Shown in pieces: positions 45,470-54,531 of a stretch of DNA of 64,000 nt. Under the pieces are notes generated by a model. That model was not told the DNA's origin. It made no database searches and worked only from the letters and a program-made list of their open reading frames with translations. The stretch lies in contig JAPKZK010000075.1 in the NCBI GenBank assembly GCA_026393835.1, forward strand, positions 24,089 to 88,088, in the 5' to 3' direction. The first letter of the stretch is position 1. Each line of letters begins with the position of its first letter. The translations under genes and the position numbers were made by a program. Origin of the DNA: Candidatus Aminicenantota bacterium. GTDB lineage: Bacteria; Acidobacteriota; Aminicenantia; UBA2199.

Positions 45470-47028
45470 TTAATCCCCTTTTTTCCTAATACTTTATATG
45501 CTTTGACAGGGACCGATAAACCCTGTAGTTTTTTCGACCCCAGGTCTTCGAACTCGAATAAGTCCCGGGTACGGATGAAGGTGTCTTCCGACACCACGAT
45601 CTCATTGGAACAGGCCACGGAAGATTCCAGCCGCGAGGCGATGTTAACGGTATTACCCAGCACGGTATAATCGAGCCGTTTGGGTGAACCGAAATCCCCG
45701 GACACCAATTTTCCCGAATTAACGCCGATCCTGATTTGTATTTCATCGCTGGGCTCTAACTGGCGGTTCCTTTCTTCCAGTTTCGTCATCATCTCCAGGG
45801 CCGTGATAATGGATAATTCCGCATGGTTGGCTATGGAAAAAGGTACGCCGAAAACCGCCATGATGCAATCGCCGATGTATTTATCCAGGGTGCCGTTGTA
45901 CTGGAAAATGATATCCGTCATTTCGGTAAAAAAACGATTTAAAAATATGCCGATTTCCACGGGATTCATTTTTTCCACGCGGGTGGTAAAGCCCACGATG
46001 TCCATAAACAGGACCGAAGCGTCCGTCTCGCGGTAAGTCATCAATTCCATGGTGGTGCTTTCCTGCGACTCCATGATTCGCGATACCACGGAAGGGGAAT
46101 GATACCGTTCCAGCCGCGAGCGGATTTTTTTCTCCTGGTTCAACCGGTTCAGGCTGTTGATTCCCTCGATGGAAAGCCCGGTGAAATTGGCAATTATAGA
46201 TAATACTTCCAGGTCTTGCGCCTGGAACGTTTTATCGAATTCGGTGGTGTCGATGTAAATAAGGCCGTAAATGGAATTTTTGGTCCAGATGGGAACGGAA
46301 ATGGCCGACCGGATGCCATACATGATAATGCTCTGGGCGCCGTCGAACCGCGAGTCGTCCTGGGTGTTGGAAGAGAGCAGGGCCACTTTTTCATTAATGG
46401 CTTTCATGGCGATGGTTTTGGACATATTGGGCTTTTCTTTGGACTTTTTTCCTTTGAGGGTATGGGAATATTTCAGGTCCAGGTCTTCCTGTTTTTCGTC
46501 GTAACTGAAAATGAACAACCGTTTCGGTTTCAGGAATTCAAGAATCAGTTCCCCTACTTTTTCCAGGCTGTCTTCCAGCGTGGTGGAGGCAATAAGTTCC
46601 TTGCCCAACGTGGTTAATGCGGCCAGCATGTCCAGTCGAATCAGTTCCGGATTCTTATCTTTGTCTACCATATATCGGTCCGACAGGGGAATCACCATGG
46701 ATATTTTCTGGTCATCCTCTTCGGCGAAATTTTGCGCCTTGGTAACCCGCAAAAATTTCAGGGTGGTCCTGCCGATGGTGATATTTTCACCTTCTTCCAG
46801 GAGTTTCTCCCTGGTTTTTTTACCGTCGACAAAAGTCCCGTTGGTGCTGCCCAGGTCGATAATTTTATAGCTGCCTTTGGTTTTTACGAATTTGCAATGG
46901 TACCGGGAAACGGAACTATCGTTCAATTGAAGATCATTGGTGGACAATTTACCGACGGTCGCCACTTCTTTGCCCAGCATATGGCTCTTGCTTTCTTCAT
47001 TGACGGTATATTCTAATTTGAATTCCAT
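45466..47028 (-). CDS. FHA-GAF class III adenylate/guanylate cyclase
   Basis: 520 residues. FHA domain at 20-95 (TVGKLSTNDLQL, SRYHCKF, LGSTNGTFVDG), which reads phosphothreonine. GAF domain at about 140-300 (ISVPIWTKNSIYGLIYIDT). The class III cyclase domain at about 335-515 has the first metal Asp in LFMDIVGFT, the second in YIGDCIMAVFG, and LDYTVLGNTVNIASRLE with the transition-state Asn/Arg. It makes a cyclic nucleotide, probably cAMP, under phospho-signal and small-ligand control. The start overlaps gpsA by 16 bp. No cyclic-nucleotide receptor is visible in the window. Confidence 0.92.
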   Translation of the reverse strand: MEFKLEYTVNEESKSHMLGKEVATVGKLSTNDLQLNDSSVSRYHCKFVKTKGSYKIIDLGSTNGTFVDGKKTREKLLEEGENITIGRTTLKFLRVTKAQNFAEEDDQKISMVIPLSDRYMVDKDKNPELIRLDMLAALTTLGKELIASTTLEDSLEKVGELILEFLKPKRLFIFSYDEKQEDLDLKYSHTLKGKKSKEKPNMSKTIAMKAINEKVALLSSNTQDDSRFDGAQSIIMYGIRSAISVPIWTKNSIYGLIYIDTTEFDKTFQAQDLEVLSIIANFTGLSIEGINSLNRLNQEKKIRSRLERYHSPSVVSRIMESQESTTMELMTYRETDASVLFMDIVGFTTRVEKMNPVEIGIFLNRFFTEMTDIIFQYNGTLDKYIGDCIMAVFGVPFSIANHAELSIITALEMMTKLEERNRQLEPSDEIQIRIGVNSGKLVSGDFGSPKRLDYTVLGNTVNIASRLESSVACSNEIVVSEDTFIRTRDLFEFEDLGSKKLQGLSVPVKAYKVLGKKGIK

Positions 47029-48023
47029 TCTGTTTTTAAACTCCTTTTCATTAATTCTTTTAATGCTTCGAGGGGGTTTTTATGATTAAATAATATCCGG
47101 TAGACCTGGTTTGAGATGGGCATCTCGATGCCTAACCGGTCGGACAGTTGATCGATGGCTTTGGTGGTTTCGACGCCTTCGGCCACCATGACGCTGGATT
47201 TTTCGATTTGTTCCAGGGTTTCGCCTTTGGCGATCCGTTCGCCCAATTGGAAGTTCCGGGAGAGAGGGCCGAAACAGGTCAGCATTAAATCGCCGATGCC
47301 GGCAAGGCCCCAGAAAGTTTCCGGCCGCGCCCCCAGTTTTATGCCGAACCGCGAAATCTCGACGCTGGCCCGGGTCACCAACGAGGCGGTGGTGTTGTAA
47401 CCGAAACCGCAGCCCTTGATGATGCCCGAAGCAATGGCGATCACGTTTTTCATGGAACCGGCCACTTCGATGCCGATGAGATCGTCGGTCCTGTAAATGC
47501 GCAAAATATCCGAAGAAAAATCCTGTTGAATCTTTTCCAAAATTTCCGGGTTTTTGGAACTGGCGGCAACGACGGTAGGATGCTGAAGGGCCAGTTCCCT
47601 GGCAAAAGAAGGACCGGAAATAGTAATCCACTGCCGCAGGATATCTTCGCCCAGGACTTCCACGGCCAGTTGGGATATTGTTTTCAAAGAGGTGGATTCA
47701 AATCCTTTGGAGAGATTGACGATTAATTTATTTTCAATAATGCCCTTGATGTCGTGAAACGTGTTTCTAATGAATTTTGAAGGGACGGCCAGGATAACGA
47801 TATCCGCTTCTTCGACGGCCCATTTAAAATCGGCGGTGGGGATCAAGTGGGGGGAGAGTTTTATCCCGGGCAGGAATACGTGGTTTTCGTGGTTTGTTTT
47901 GATGGATTCGATGATTTCCGGTTCCCGGAGCCATATTTTTACGGCCTGATTTTTTGCTATTGCCAGGTAATTGGCAAACGCGGTTCCCCAGGAACCGCCC
48001 CCGATCATCAGTATCTTATTCAT
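47013..48023 (-). CDS. gpsA: Glycerol-3-phosphate dehydrogenase [NAD(P)+]
   Basis: 336 residues, normal length. N-terminal Rossmann loop MIGGGSWGTAFANYLA, the lysine region VNLSKGFES, the ISGPSFARELA segment and the substrate-binding GSMKNVIAIASGI and GLAGIGDLMLTCFGPLSRN. It reduces dihydroxyacetone phosphate to sn-glycerol 3-phosphate, the backbone of bacterial phospholipids. It overlaps thpR upstream by 8 bp and the cyclase downstream by 16 bp. AAAGGAGA lies before the start. Confidence 0.96.
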   Translation of the reverse strand: MNKILMIGGGSWGTAFANYLAIAKNQAVKIWLREPEIIESIKTNHENHVFLPGIKLSPHLIPTADFKWAVEEADIVILAVPSKFIRNTFHDIKGIIENKLIVNLSKGFESTSLKTISQLAVEVLGEDILRQWITISGPSFARELALQHPTVVAASSKNPEILEKIQQDFSSDILRIYRTDDLIGIEVAGSMKNVIAIASGIIKGCGFGYNTTASLVTRASVEISRFGIKLGARPETFWGLAGIGDLMLTCFGPLSRNFQLGERIAKGETLEQIEKSSVMVAEGVETTKAIDQLSDRLGIEMPISNQVYRILFNHKNPLEALKELMKRSLKTEWNSN

Positions 48024-48573
48024 TTAGGGCAATCTCCTTTAATATAGTGTAAATGGGTCCTTCGGGCGTTAACCGGCTTTCGAACAATTGAAAATGGGTA
48101 ACGGCGGTCCCGGTGATTAACCGGCTGCCGTCCTGTTCGATCAATTGGAAAAAGGATTTGAAGTTGAAAAGCTTTTTATTGCGGGCCACGGTGATATGGG
48201 GTTTGAATTGGCGGTCTTCTTTGGGGATGCCGGCTTTTTCCAGGGTATTTTCGATGCGGTTGAACATATCTTCCAGTTTGCGGTTTTTCTCCAGTCCCAC
48301 CCAGAAGATATTAAGATCGGGGCTCTTGCCGAATTTCCCACAGCCGGTGATGTTTAGATCGATGGCGTCGGTATTGAAATCGGTCCCGGTTAAGAGCGTC
48401 TCGATTTGTTTATATTTTTCCACGGGCGCTTCGCCGATGAATTTCAAGGTGACATGAAGGTTCTCCCGTGTGGTCCATTTCAAGGGGGAGGCTATTTTTT
48501 TGAAAGGTTTCAGGAATTTCTCGATACTGTCCAGTACGGCGTCATCCAGTTTTATGCCAATAAAAATTCTCAT
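48016..48573 (-). CDS. thpR: RNA 2',3'-cyclic phosphodiesterase
   Basis: 185 residues, 2H phosphoesterase family (LigT/ThpR). The two catalytic motifs are LHVTLKFIGE near residue 44 and PHITVAR near 128. It opens with MRIFIGIKL, the usual N-terminus. The family hydrolyses 2',3'-cyclic phosphates and can ligate tRNA halves in vitro; its physiological role is unclear. It is the first gene of the four-gene leftward run. Confidence 0.92.
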   Translation of the reverse strand: MRIFIGIKLDDAVLDSIEKFLKPFKKIASPLKWTTRENLHVTLKFIGEAPVEKYKQIETLLTGTDFNTDAIDLNITGCGKFGKSPDLNIFWVGLEKNRKLEDMFNRIENTLEKAGIPKEDRQFKPHITVARNKKLFNFKSFFQLIEQDGSRLITGTAVTHFQLFESRLTPEGPIYTILKEIALNE

Positions 48574-48737
48574 GGCAAGATTATAGAATAAATGTTTCGA
48601 TTTGTAAAGAAGGGGATTATCTTAATCCTATAATGGGCGACGACCCTGGACTAAATACACCTATGATTGCCCGGGAGAAGGAAAGCGCGGTTAAAGTAGT
48701 CGGCATAAAAAAAGAGTGGTTACCACAAATTTTTTAT

Positions 48738-48766
48738 TTGACAATAATTTTTAAATGAATTAAAAT
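48738..48766 (+). promoter_or_regulatory. Promoter of the SerA-like gene
   Basis: TTGACA at 48738-48743, 17 bp, TAAAAT at 48761-48766. A second possible promoter, TTGACG at 48781 with TATAAA 18 bp later, lies closer to the gene. AGGGGTGA precedes the ATG at 48830. The 256-bp spacer (48574-48829) holds nothing else that I recognise. Confidence 0.7.
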
Positions 48767-48829
48767 CAAGTATGACTCATTTGACGTTTAACGCTTTGCA
48801 TTATTATAAATTCAAAAAAGGGGTGAAAC

Positions 48830-49756
48830 ATGTCTAAAAAAGTTTTGGTAGCAACATCCAAACCGTTTGCCAAAGAAGCGGTGGATAGTATTTCCATGCT
48901 GGCAAAGGAAGCCGGGTATCAATTGGTACTGCTGGAATCGTATACCCAGCAGCAAGACCTGGTTAACGCCGTCGCCGACGTCGACGCCATGATTATCAGG
49001 AGCGATGACGTAACCGCGGAAGTACTGGCCAACGCCAAAAATTTAAAAATCGTCGTACGGGCCGGGGCAGGGTACGATAACATCGACCTGAAAGCCGCCA
49101 GGGAAAAAGGCGTGGTCGCCATGAATACACCGGGCCAGAACTCCAATGCCGTGGCCGAAGTGGTTTTCGGCCTCATGCTGCACCTGGCGCGGCGCGGATA
49201 TTCCGGGAAATCAGGAACCGAACTGAAAGGGAAAAAACTGGGCATCCACGCCTACGGCAATGTCGGCGTCATGGTAAACAAAATTGCCAAAGGCTTCGAT
49301 ATGGAAGTCTTTGCCTATGATCCCTTTGTGGCCAAAGAAAAAATGACCGCCGACGGCGTGACGCCGGTGGACGCCATGGCTAAATTATATGAAACCTGCG
49401 ATTACGTCTCCATCCACCTTCCCAAAATGAAAGAAACCATCGGCCTGGTGAATTTCGACTTGATGTCCAAAATGAAAAAAGGCGCCGCCATTATCAACAC
49501 CGCCCGCGAAGAAGTCGTCGACGAACCCTCCCTCCTGGAAATGTTCGGACAACGAAAAGATTTCTTCTACGCCGCGGACGTCGCGCCCAAATGCAAAGAC
49601 GAAATCGCCGCCAAATATGGCGACCGCAGCTTCTTTACAGCTAAAAAAATGGGCGCACAAACCGAAGAAGCCAATATCAACGCCGGTATTGCCGCCATTA
49701 AACAGATTATCAACTTCTTCCGAACAGGCGATACCACCTTCCAGGTGAACAAGTAA
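48830..49756 (+). CDS. serA: D-3-phosphoglycerate dehydrogenase-like 2-hydroxyacid dehydrogenase
   Basis: 308 residues, the short form without ACT or ASB domains. D-2-hydroxyacid dehydrogenase fold: AKNLKIVVRAGAGYDNIDL, NAVAEVVFGLMLHLARR, a divergent Rossmann loop (GIHAYGNVG) and the catalytic Arg in INTAREEVVDE. The usual catalytic His of TPHIGAQT is Lys here (TAKKMGAQTEEANINAG); I recall the same substitution in the Bacteroidota-type SerA group, so it is probably a subfamily trait. It would oxidise 3-phosphoglycerate to start serine synthesis. No serC or serB is adjacent. The downstream GNAT-like gene follows after a stem-loop. Confidence 0.85.
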   Translation: MSKKVLVATSKPFAKEAVDSISMLAKEAGYQLVLLESYTQQQDLVNAVADVDAMIIRSDDVTAEVLANAKNLKIVVRAGAGYDNIDLKAAREKGVVAMNTPGQNSNAVAEVVFGLMLHLARRGYSGKSGTELKGKKLGIHAYGNVGVMVNKIAKGFDMEVFAYDPFVAKEKMTADGVTPVDAMAKLYETCDYVSIHLPKMKETIGLVNFDLMSKMKKGAAIINTAREEVVDEPSLLEMFGQRKDFFYAADVAPKCKDEIAAKYGDRSFFTAKKMGAQTEEANINAGIAAIKQIINFFRTGDTTFQVNK

Positions 49757-49783
49757 ACAAAATTCCCAATGTCGGAAAAGAAT

Positions 49784-49820
49784 GGAATAGTGGTCCAATG
49801 GACTGTTGGCCCACTATTCC
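49784..49820 (+). promoter_or_regulatory. Intercistronic stem-loop between serA and the GNAT-like gene
   Basis: GGAATAGTGG (49784-49793) pairs with CCACTATTCC (49811-49820). Inside, after one mismatch, CCAA pairs with TTGG around a 7-base loop. No T-run follows. It ends 9 bp before the GGAGG of the next gene and could modulate its translation or stabilise the serA message. Confidence 0.7.
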
Positions 49821-49839
49821 AGGTTTGATGGAGGACGCA

Positions 49840-51057
49840 GTGCAACCAAATAATGAAAATATCAACCAGGACCGCCGCCCGGACAACCGGGATAATGGGA
49901 TCGAAATTATCGCTTTTTCCAATCGATCCCGGCAGGATAAAAAACTGTTGAAACGGTTTGTAAATTTTCACTGGGACCTTTATCGGGGGGATCCCCAATA
50001 TGTTCCTTTATTAGATTACGAATACATGGGCTTCAGACTGTTTGGGGTAACAGGTTTTTTTGAAGCGCGGAACCTCTTTTACAAACATGCGGATGCGGAA
50101 TTTTTCCTGGCCGCCAGGGGTAATCAAGTAGTGGGGCGCTGCAATGCCTTTGTCAATCATGACCACAACAAACACTGGCAGGATAAAGTCGGATTTTTCG
50201 GCCAATTTGAGACCGTCGATGATCTCCAGGTAACAAGGGCGCTGCTCGACTCTGCGCGGCAATGGTTGAAAAGCAAGGGCATGGATACCATGAGGGGACC
50301 GCAGAATATGCCCGTGAATGAAGCCACCCCCGGGGTCCTCACCGCCGGTTTCGCTTCCCGCCCCGTGATCTATTACGGCTATAACAAACCCTATTACGAA
50401 AAACTGCTGCTGGCATCGGGATTCGAACCCAGCAAACGCGTCCGCTCCTGGGAAGTACCGGTAATGAACCCCATGGAAGAAAAACTCCAGCGCGTGGCCC
50501 AAAAAGTAATCCAACGCTACGACATTACCATCGAACCCTGGGGAAAACGCCCCTTTAAAGTACGCCGGCGCGAGATGTTTGAAATCTACAATGACGCCTG
50601 GACGGGTAATTTCGGCTTTGTGCCCTTTGAAGAGGAAGAATTTTACATCATTCTCGAAGGCATGCGTTTAATTATGGATAAAGGCCTGTTCCAGTTCCTC
50701 TATGTCAATGGAGAACCCGCCGCATTCATGGGCTGCATTCCCAATATTTACGAAAAAATGGAACCCAGCCCCAACCTTCGCCGCTGGGAGTTCCTGCGGA
50801 TGCTGAAAATGTTTTTTACCAAAGGCAGCATCAAAGGATTTCGCGTCGGCTACCTGGGGGTTAAGAAAAAATTCCGCCGTCTCGGTCTGGACGGCGTCAT
50901 GATCTGGAAACAGAAAGTATATACCCAGAACGCCGGGTACGAATATGGCGACATGGGATGGATCCTGGAAGACAATTTGACGGCCGTCAGGCTGGTAGAG
51001 ATGATGGGATCGACTCCTTCCAAGACCTATGTTATTTTTGAGAAAAAGATAGATTAA
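49840..51057 (+). CDS. GNAT-like acetyltransferase superfamily protein, function unknown
   Basis: About 405 residues from GTG 49840, preferred because GGAGG lies 5 nt upstream; the first possible ATG at 49798 falls inside the stem-loop. N-terminal half: KKLLKRFVNFHWDLYRGDPQ and ARGNQVVGRCNAFVNHDHNK. C-terminal half: VGYLGVKKKFRRLGLDGVMI, a degenerate acetyl-CoA-binding loop, and GYEYGDMGWILEDNLTAVRL. Proteins of this size appear to be double GNAT folds and are widespread but uncharacterised. Linkage to serA may indicate amino-acid-related acyl transfer; this is inference. Confidence 0.75.
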   Translation: MQPNNENINQDRRPDNRDNGIEIIAFSNRSRQDKKLLKRFVNFHWDLYRGDPQYVPLLDYEYMGFRLFGVTGFFEARNLFYKHADAEFFLAARGNQVVGRCNAFVNHDHNKHWQDKVGFFGQFETVDDLQVTRALLDSARQWLKSKGMDTMRGPQNMPVNEATPGVLTAGFASRPVIYYGYNKPYYEKLLLASGFEPSKRVRSWEVPVMNPMEEKLQRVAQKVIQRYDITIEPWGKRPFKVRRREMFEIYNDAWTGNFGFVPFEEEEFYIILEGMRLIMDKGLFQFLYVNGEPAAFMGCIPNIYEKMEPSPNLRRWEFLRMLKMFFTKGSIKGFRVGYLGVKKKFRRLGLDGVMIWKQKVYTQNAGYEYGDMGWILEDNLTAVRLVEMMGSTPSKTYVIFEKKID

Positions 51058-51114
51058 TTGCCAATTGTCAATTGTTAATTAATAATTGTTAATGAAAAGA
51101 TGAATGGAGGAAGA

Positions 51115-54100
51115 ATGCCAACAAAGAGAATACTGTTCTTTGTTTTACTGATAAGCCTCGGATGTGTCGTTCCCATTTTTCCGACGGACCAATCCCCGGC
51201 AGTTCCCAATAACGATTTTGAAATCATTGATGCACAGGGATTCCCAGGCGATTGGACCATCGCCGGGGAAGGGGACGCCGGAACCGCCCCCGGGGAAGGC
51301 ATACAAATTGCGACAGATACCGAACAACCCTATTCCGGGAACCGCAGCCTGCTAATCTCCCATGACCGGCCGCGGCAAAGCTCGGTGGTTTCCGGGTCGC
51401 TGACATTGAAAGTCGGACGGCTTTACCGGCTGAGCGGTTGGCTCAGGACACAATCCGCCGAAACCGACCCCATCGACCGGTACCCCACACCGGTGGCCGC
51501 CTGTCTCACCATGGAATCTTTTCCTTTTACCAATCATTCCCCTTCCCTGGGCGCTTCCGCCGCCTGGCAGAAAATAGAAACCCTTTTTATCGCCTCCCGG
51601 TCAGGGGATAGGGTTCGCCTCCACCTGGGATACAACGGCAAAGCAAAAGGGAAAGCCTGGTTCGACGATATCCGCGTGGAAGAAGTGGACGACATTTCCG
51701 CATACATCCCCATGGAAACCGTCAAATGGTTCGGTCCCGCTTTCCGGTACACCGATAAAGGATGGATATTCATTCACATCGAAGGCAAACCCTACCCGAG
51801 GGGCTACCAGTACGGCTATCTCCTGGCCGAAGAAATCACCGCCTACATGAGAAAGCTTGCCTACGCGGCCGATCACAATGTATCCAATACCGGGTGGGAG
51901 CAACTGCGCCAACTGACCAATGCCCTGATGCTGCGAAAATACGATGACGAATACCTGGAAGAGATGAAAGGCATGGCCGACGGCGCGGTCAAAGCCGGCG
52001 CCCTGTTTGAGAACCGGCCCATCGATCTACTGGACATCGTGACGCTCAATTCCGCTGTCGATATCGGCCAACTGGCCCGCGGACTCCCCAAGACGCCCCA
52101 CGCCTTAAGCGGGAAAAGTTTCCTCTCCGCCGAGGATGAGTTGAATGTCCCCCTGCGGGAGCATAAATGTTCCTCTTTCCTGGCCAACGGACCCGCCACC
52201 AAAGACGGCGGCGTCGTATTCGGTCAACTCTTCATGTGGAGCGGCTATACCGGCGTCCACTGGAACATCATCTGCGATGTCGCGCCGGACAAAGGGTTCC
52301 GTTTGGTCTATGAAACCTTTCCCGGCGGCATCCATTCCGGGTCCGATTTTTATATCAATGCCGCCGGTATAATGATTGGCGAGACCACCGTATCCCAGAC
52401 CCCCTTCGATATGGACGGAACCCCCCAATCGAACCGTATCCGAAAGGCCGCCCAATATGCTTCCGGCATCGATGACGTTGTGCGCATTCTCAGTTATAAA
52501 AACAACGGCCTGTATACCAACGATTGGTTGATCGGCGACGCCAAAACCAATGAAATAGCCATCTTCCTGCTGGGAACCAAAAAAAGCAAACTCTGGCGCA
52601 GTCGTTCCGCGGATTTCCCCGGCGGAACAAAGGGATTTTTGTGGAGCGATAACAATACCAAGGACGACGAAGTGCGCAAGGAATACATCGCCGGCGACAA
52701 TAACGCGCCTGCCGATGTAATTTTTAGTCCCTGGAACCGCGACCTGGCCTTTGTTGAATTCTTTAAAAAATACAATGGCCGGATCGATGCCAATGTTGGG
52801 GTCGATTTCCTGGCTTCTTCACCTACCAACCGTCCCCATGCTTGCGACGGCAAGCTTACCACCACCGAGATGGCCAAACAAATGGTTTTCATGGCCCATT
52901 TCGGCAAAGTCACCCTGCGGGAGAAAATGCCCGCCAAAGAGAACCGTTTGATGCCCGATTCCCCGGAAGCCATTCCCCACCTCACCCTGGGTTATTCCAT
53001 CATCAGCCCCCTATTTGTAACCGAAAAACTCAAAGCCCTGAAAGAACAGCAGGACAAAGCGCCGCGGAAACCCGCCGCCGAATCCGCCGAATCCTCCAAA
53101 CCGGATATTTCGGAAGTAAAAGATATTTACAGTTTCGATTCCCGTACCCTGTGGCATAATACCGTTTACCCCGCATCGACAAAAGAAAATTGGTTTGTCA
53201 GCGGCACGGCCGCCTACTGGGAAATCCTTAACCAGTTGCCCACCGACGCCAATAAAGCCGTTGACTTGCTCTCCGACAAGTTGGCGGAACTGGACTGTCA
53301 ATTGCTGTATACTATTTCCCGGGAAGGGGCGCTGGCGCCTTTGCAGGCCCAATTGCATTACGACCGCTACAACCATTACAGGATTCCCCGCATCCGGGGT
53401 ACTGTTTTATTGCACCAACTGCGGCTGAAATTAGGGAACCAGGTTTTTGCAAAGCTGATGAACACCGTGCATGACCGGTTTAGAGAGAAACCCATGACTT
53501 ACCGCGATTTTATCGCCGCCGCCGACAGCGCCGGCAGCGTAGGGGAGAACCCCCTGGCGCCGTTTATTTTGCAGTGGTTGGAGCGGGAGGAACTTCCGCA
53601 GCCTTCTGTTACGGCAGAGACGGCAAAGGCCGGCGACGGCTGGGATGTGTCCCTCAAGGTAAAACAACCGGGAAACAATGTTTACCAATTTATCACCACT
53701 ATTATTATTGAAACCGCGAAAGAGAAGAAGTGGAGGAAAATCGAGGTAACTCAAGAGGAGCAGGTTTTCACCTTTCATTTGCAGGACAAACCCGCTGCCC
53801 TTTTTTTCAATGCAGGAACCGATATCCCGGTCCCGCGGAAGAATTATTATACCCTGGCCAATTTTAACGATGATTTCGATCATACGTTAATCGTATATGG
53901 AACGGCCCGACAGGTGGAAGCCAATCATACCATGGCGCTGCAGTATCAAACCGTTTTGGCCGACAGGTTCAGCGAGATCTTGCCGCCCCTCAGGAAAGAC
54001 AGTGAAATCAGTTCGGGCGAGTTGGAATCTTCCGATCTGATTATCATGGGCGGCGTGGAAGATAACACGATAATGAAACTCATGGCGGAGAAATTGGGTC

Positions 54101-54360
54101 TGGTAACGGGAAAAAACTTCTTTCAATGGCGGGGGAAAGTGTATGGCGATGCGGCCGATGGTTTAATGGCGGCCTATCCCAACCCTTACAATCCCCATAG
54201 GACGGTTTATTTTGTAATCTCCAACAGTGCGCTCCAGCTTTACCATATGACCAAACCGGTGCAGAAGCCGCCGCGGGCGCCCGGCTGGGGGGTGTTCAAA
54301 GGCGATCAAGTCGTTGATCAAGGATATCATCCCGTAGAGGAGTTTGAAATCAGGCTTTAA
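51115..54360 (+). CDS. Large secreted C45 / phospholipase B-like hydrolase
   Basis: 1081 residues from ATG 51115 (GGAGG 6 nt upstream). The N-terminal signal has a possible lipobox (LLISLGC). A carbohydrate-binding-like beta-sandwich spans about 30-195 (GNRSLLISHDRPRQSSVVSG, GKAWFDDIRVEEV). The catalytic domain begins with HIEGKPYPRGYQYGYLLAEE and has EHKCSSFLANG, where Cys would become the N-terminal nucleophile after self-cleavage, as in C45 acyltransferases and phospholipase B-like proteins. The C-terminal third has aminopeptidase-like features (YRDFIAAADSAG) and ends in an unassigned domain. It likely hydrolyses an amide or acyl substrate outside the cytoplasm. It is preceded by a short AATTGTTAATT-type repeat. 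Confidence 0.75.
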   Translation: MPTKRILFFVLLISLGCVVPIFPTDQSPAVPNNDFEIIDAQGFPGDWTIAGEGDAGTAPGEGIQIATDTEQPYSGNRSLLISHDRPRQSSVVSGSLTLKVGRLYRLSGWLRTQSAETDPIDRYPTPVAACLTMESFPFTNHSPSLGASAAWQKIETLFIASRSGDRVRLHLGYNGKAKGKAWFDDIRVEEVDDISAYIPMETVKWFGPAFRYTDKGWIFIHIEGKPYPRGYQYGYLLAEEITAYMRKLAYAADHNVSNTGWEQLRQLTNALMLRKYDDEYLEEMKGMADGAVKAGALFENRPIDLLDIVTLNSAVDIGQLARGLPKTPHALSGKSFLSAEDELNVPLREHKCSSFLANGPATKDGGVVFGQLFMWSGYTGVHWNIICDVAPDKGFRLVYETFPGGIHSGSDFYINAAGIMIGETTVSQTPFDMDGTPQSNRIRKAAQYASGIDDVVRILSYKNNGLYTNDWLIGDAKTNEIAIFLLGTKKSKLWRSRSADFPGGTKGFLWSDNNTKDDEVRKEYIAGDNNAPADVIFSPWNRDLAFVEFFKKYNGRIDANVGVDFLASSPTNRPHACDGKLTTTEMAKQMVFMAHFGKVTLREKMPAKENRLMPDSPEAIPHLTLGYSIISPLFVTEKLKALKEQQDKAPRKPAAESAESSKPDISEVKDIYSFDSRTLWHNTVYPASTKENWFVSGTAAYWEILNQLPTDANKAVDLLSDKLAELDCQLLYTISREGALAPLQAQLHYDRYNHYRIPRIRGTVLLHQLRLKLGNQVFAKLMNTVHDRFREKPMTYRDFIAAADSAGSVGENPLAPFILQWLEREELPQPSVTAETAKAGDGWDVSLKVKQPGNNVYQFITTIIIETAKEKKWRKIEVTQEEQVFTFHLQDKPAALFFNAGTDIPVPRKNYYTLANFNDDFDHTLIVYGTARQVEANHTMALQYQTVLADRFSEILPPLRKDSEISSGELESSDLIIMGGVEDNTIMKLMAEKLGLVTGKNFFQWRGKVYGDAADGLMAAYPNPYNPHRTVYFVISNSALQLYHMTKPVQKPPRAPGWGVFKGDQVVDQGYHPVEEFEIRL

Positions 54361-54394
54361 CATGTGACACCTACACCTTTATCAAAAATTTTTC

Positions 54395-54446
54395 AGGGGT
54401 CCGCACCGGCGGGGCGGTTTTTTAAAAAAGCCCCCTGGCTGCCGGA
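54395..54446 (-). repeat. Hairpin element, copy E6 (intergenic)
   Basis: On the minus strand CCTCCGGCAGCCAGGGGGCT, an A/T loop and the arm ACCGCCCCG, then GGACCCC. A member of the E1-E8 family in the spacer before the kinase promoter. Confidence 0.8.
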
Positions 54447-54480
54447 GGTTCATAATAATTTACAAAAATAATGAGGTTTA

Positions 54481-54509
54481 TTGAAAACCATTTCATTTTC
54501 ATTTATAAT
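54481..54509 (+). promoter_or_regulatory. Promoter of the kinase / response regulator operon
   Basis: TTGAAA at 54481-54486, 17 bp, perfect TATAAT at 54504-54509. GAAGGT precedes the ATG at 54532. Confidence 0.8.
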
Positions 54510-54531
54510 ACTTTCGAAGTGAAGGTAAAAT

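Noticed and set aside
49798..49839. Earlier ATG start of the GNAT-like gene
   Set aside because: It lies inside the stem-loop and has no ribosome-binding site; GTG 49840 has GGAGG at proper spacing.
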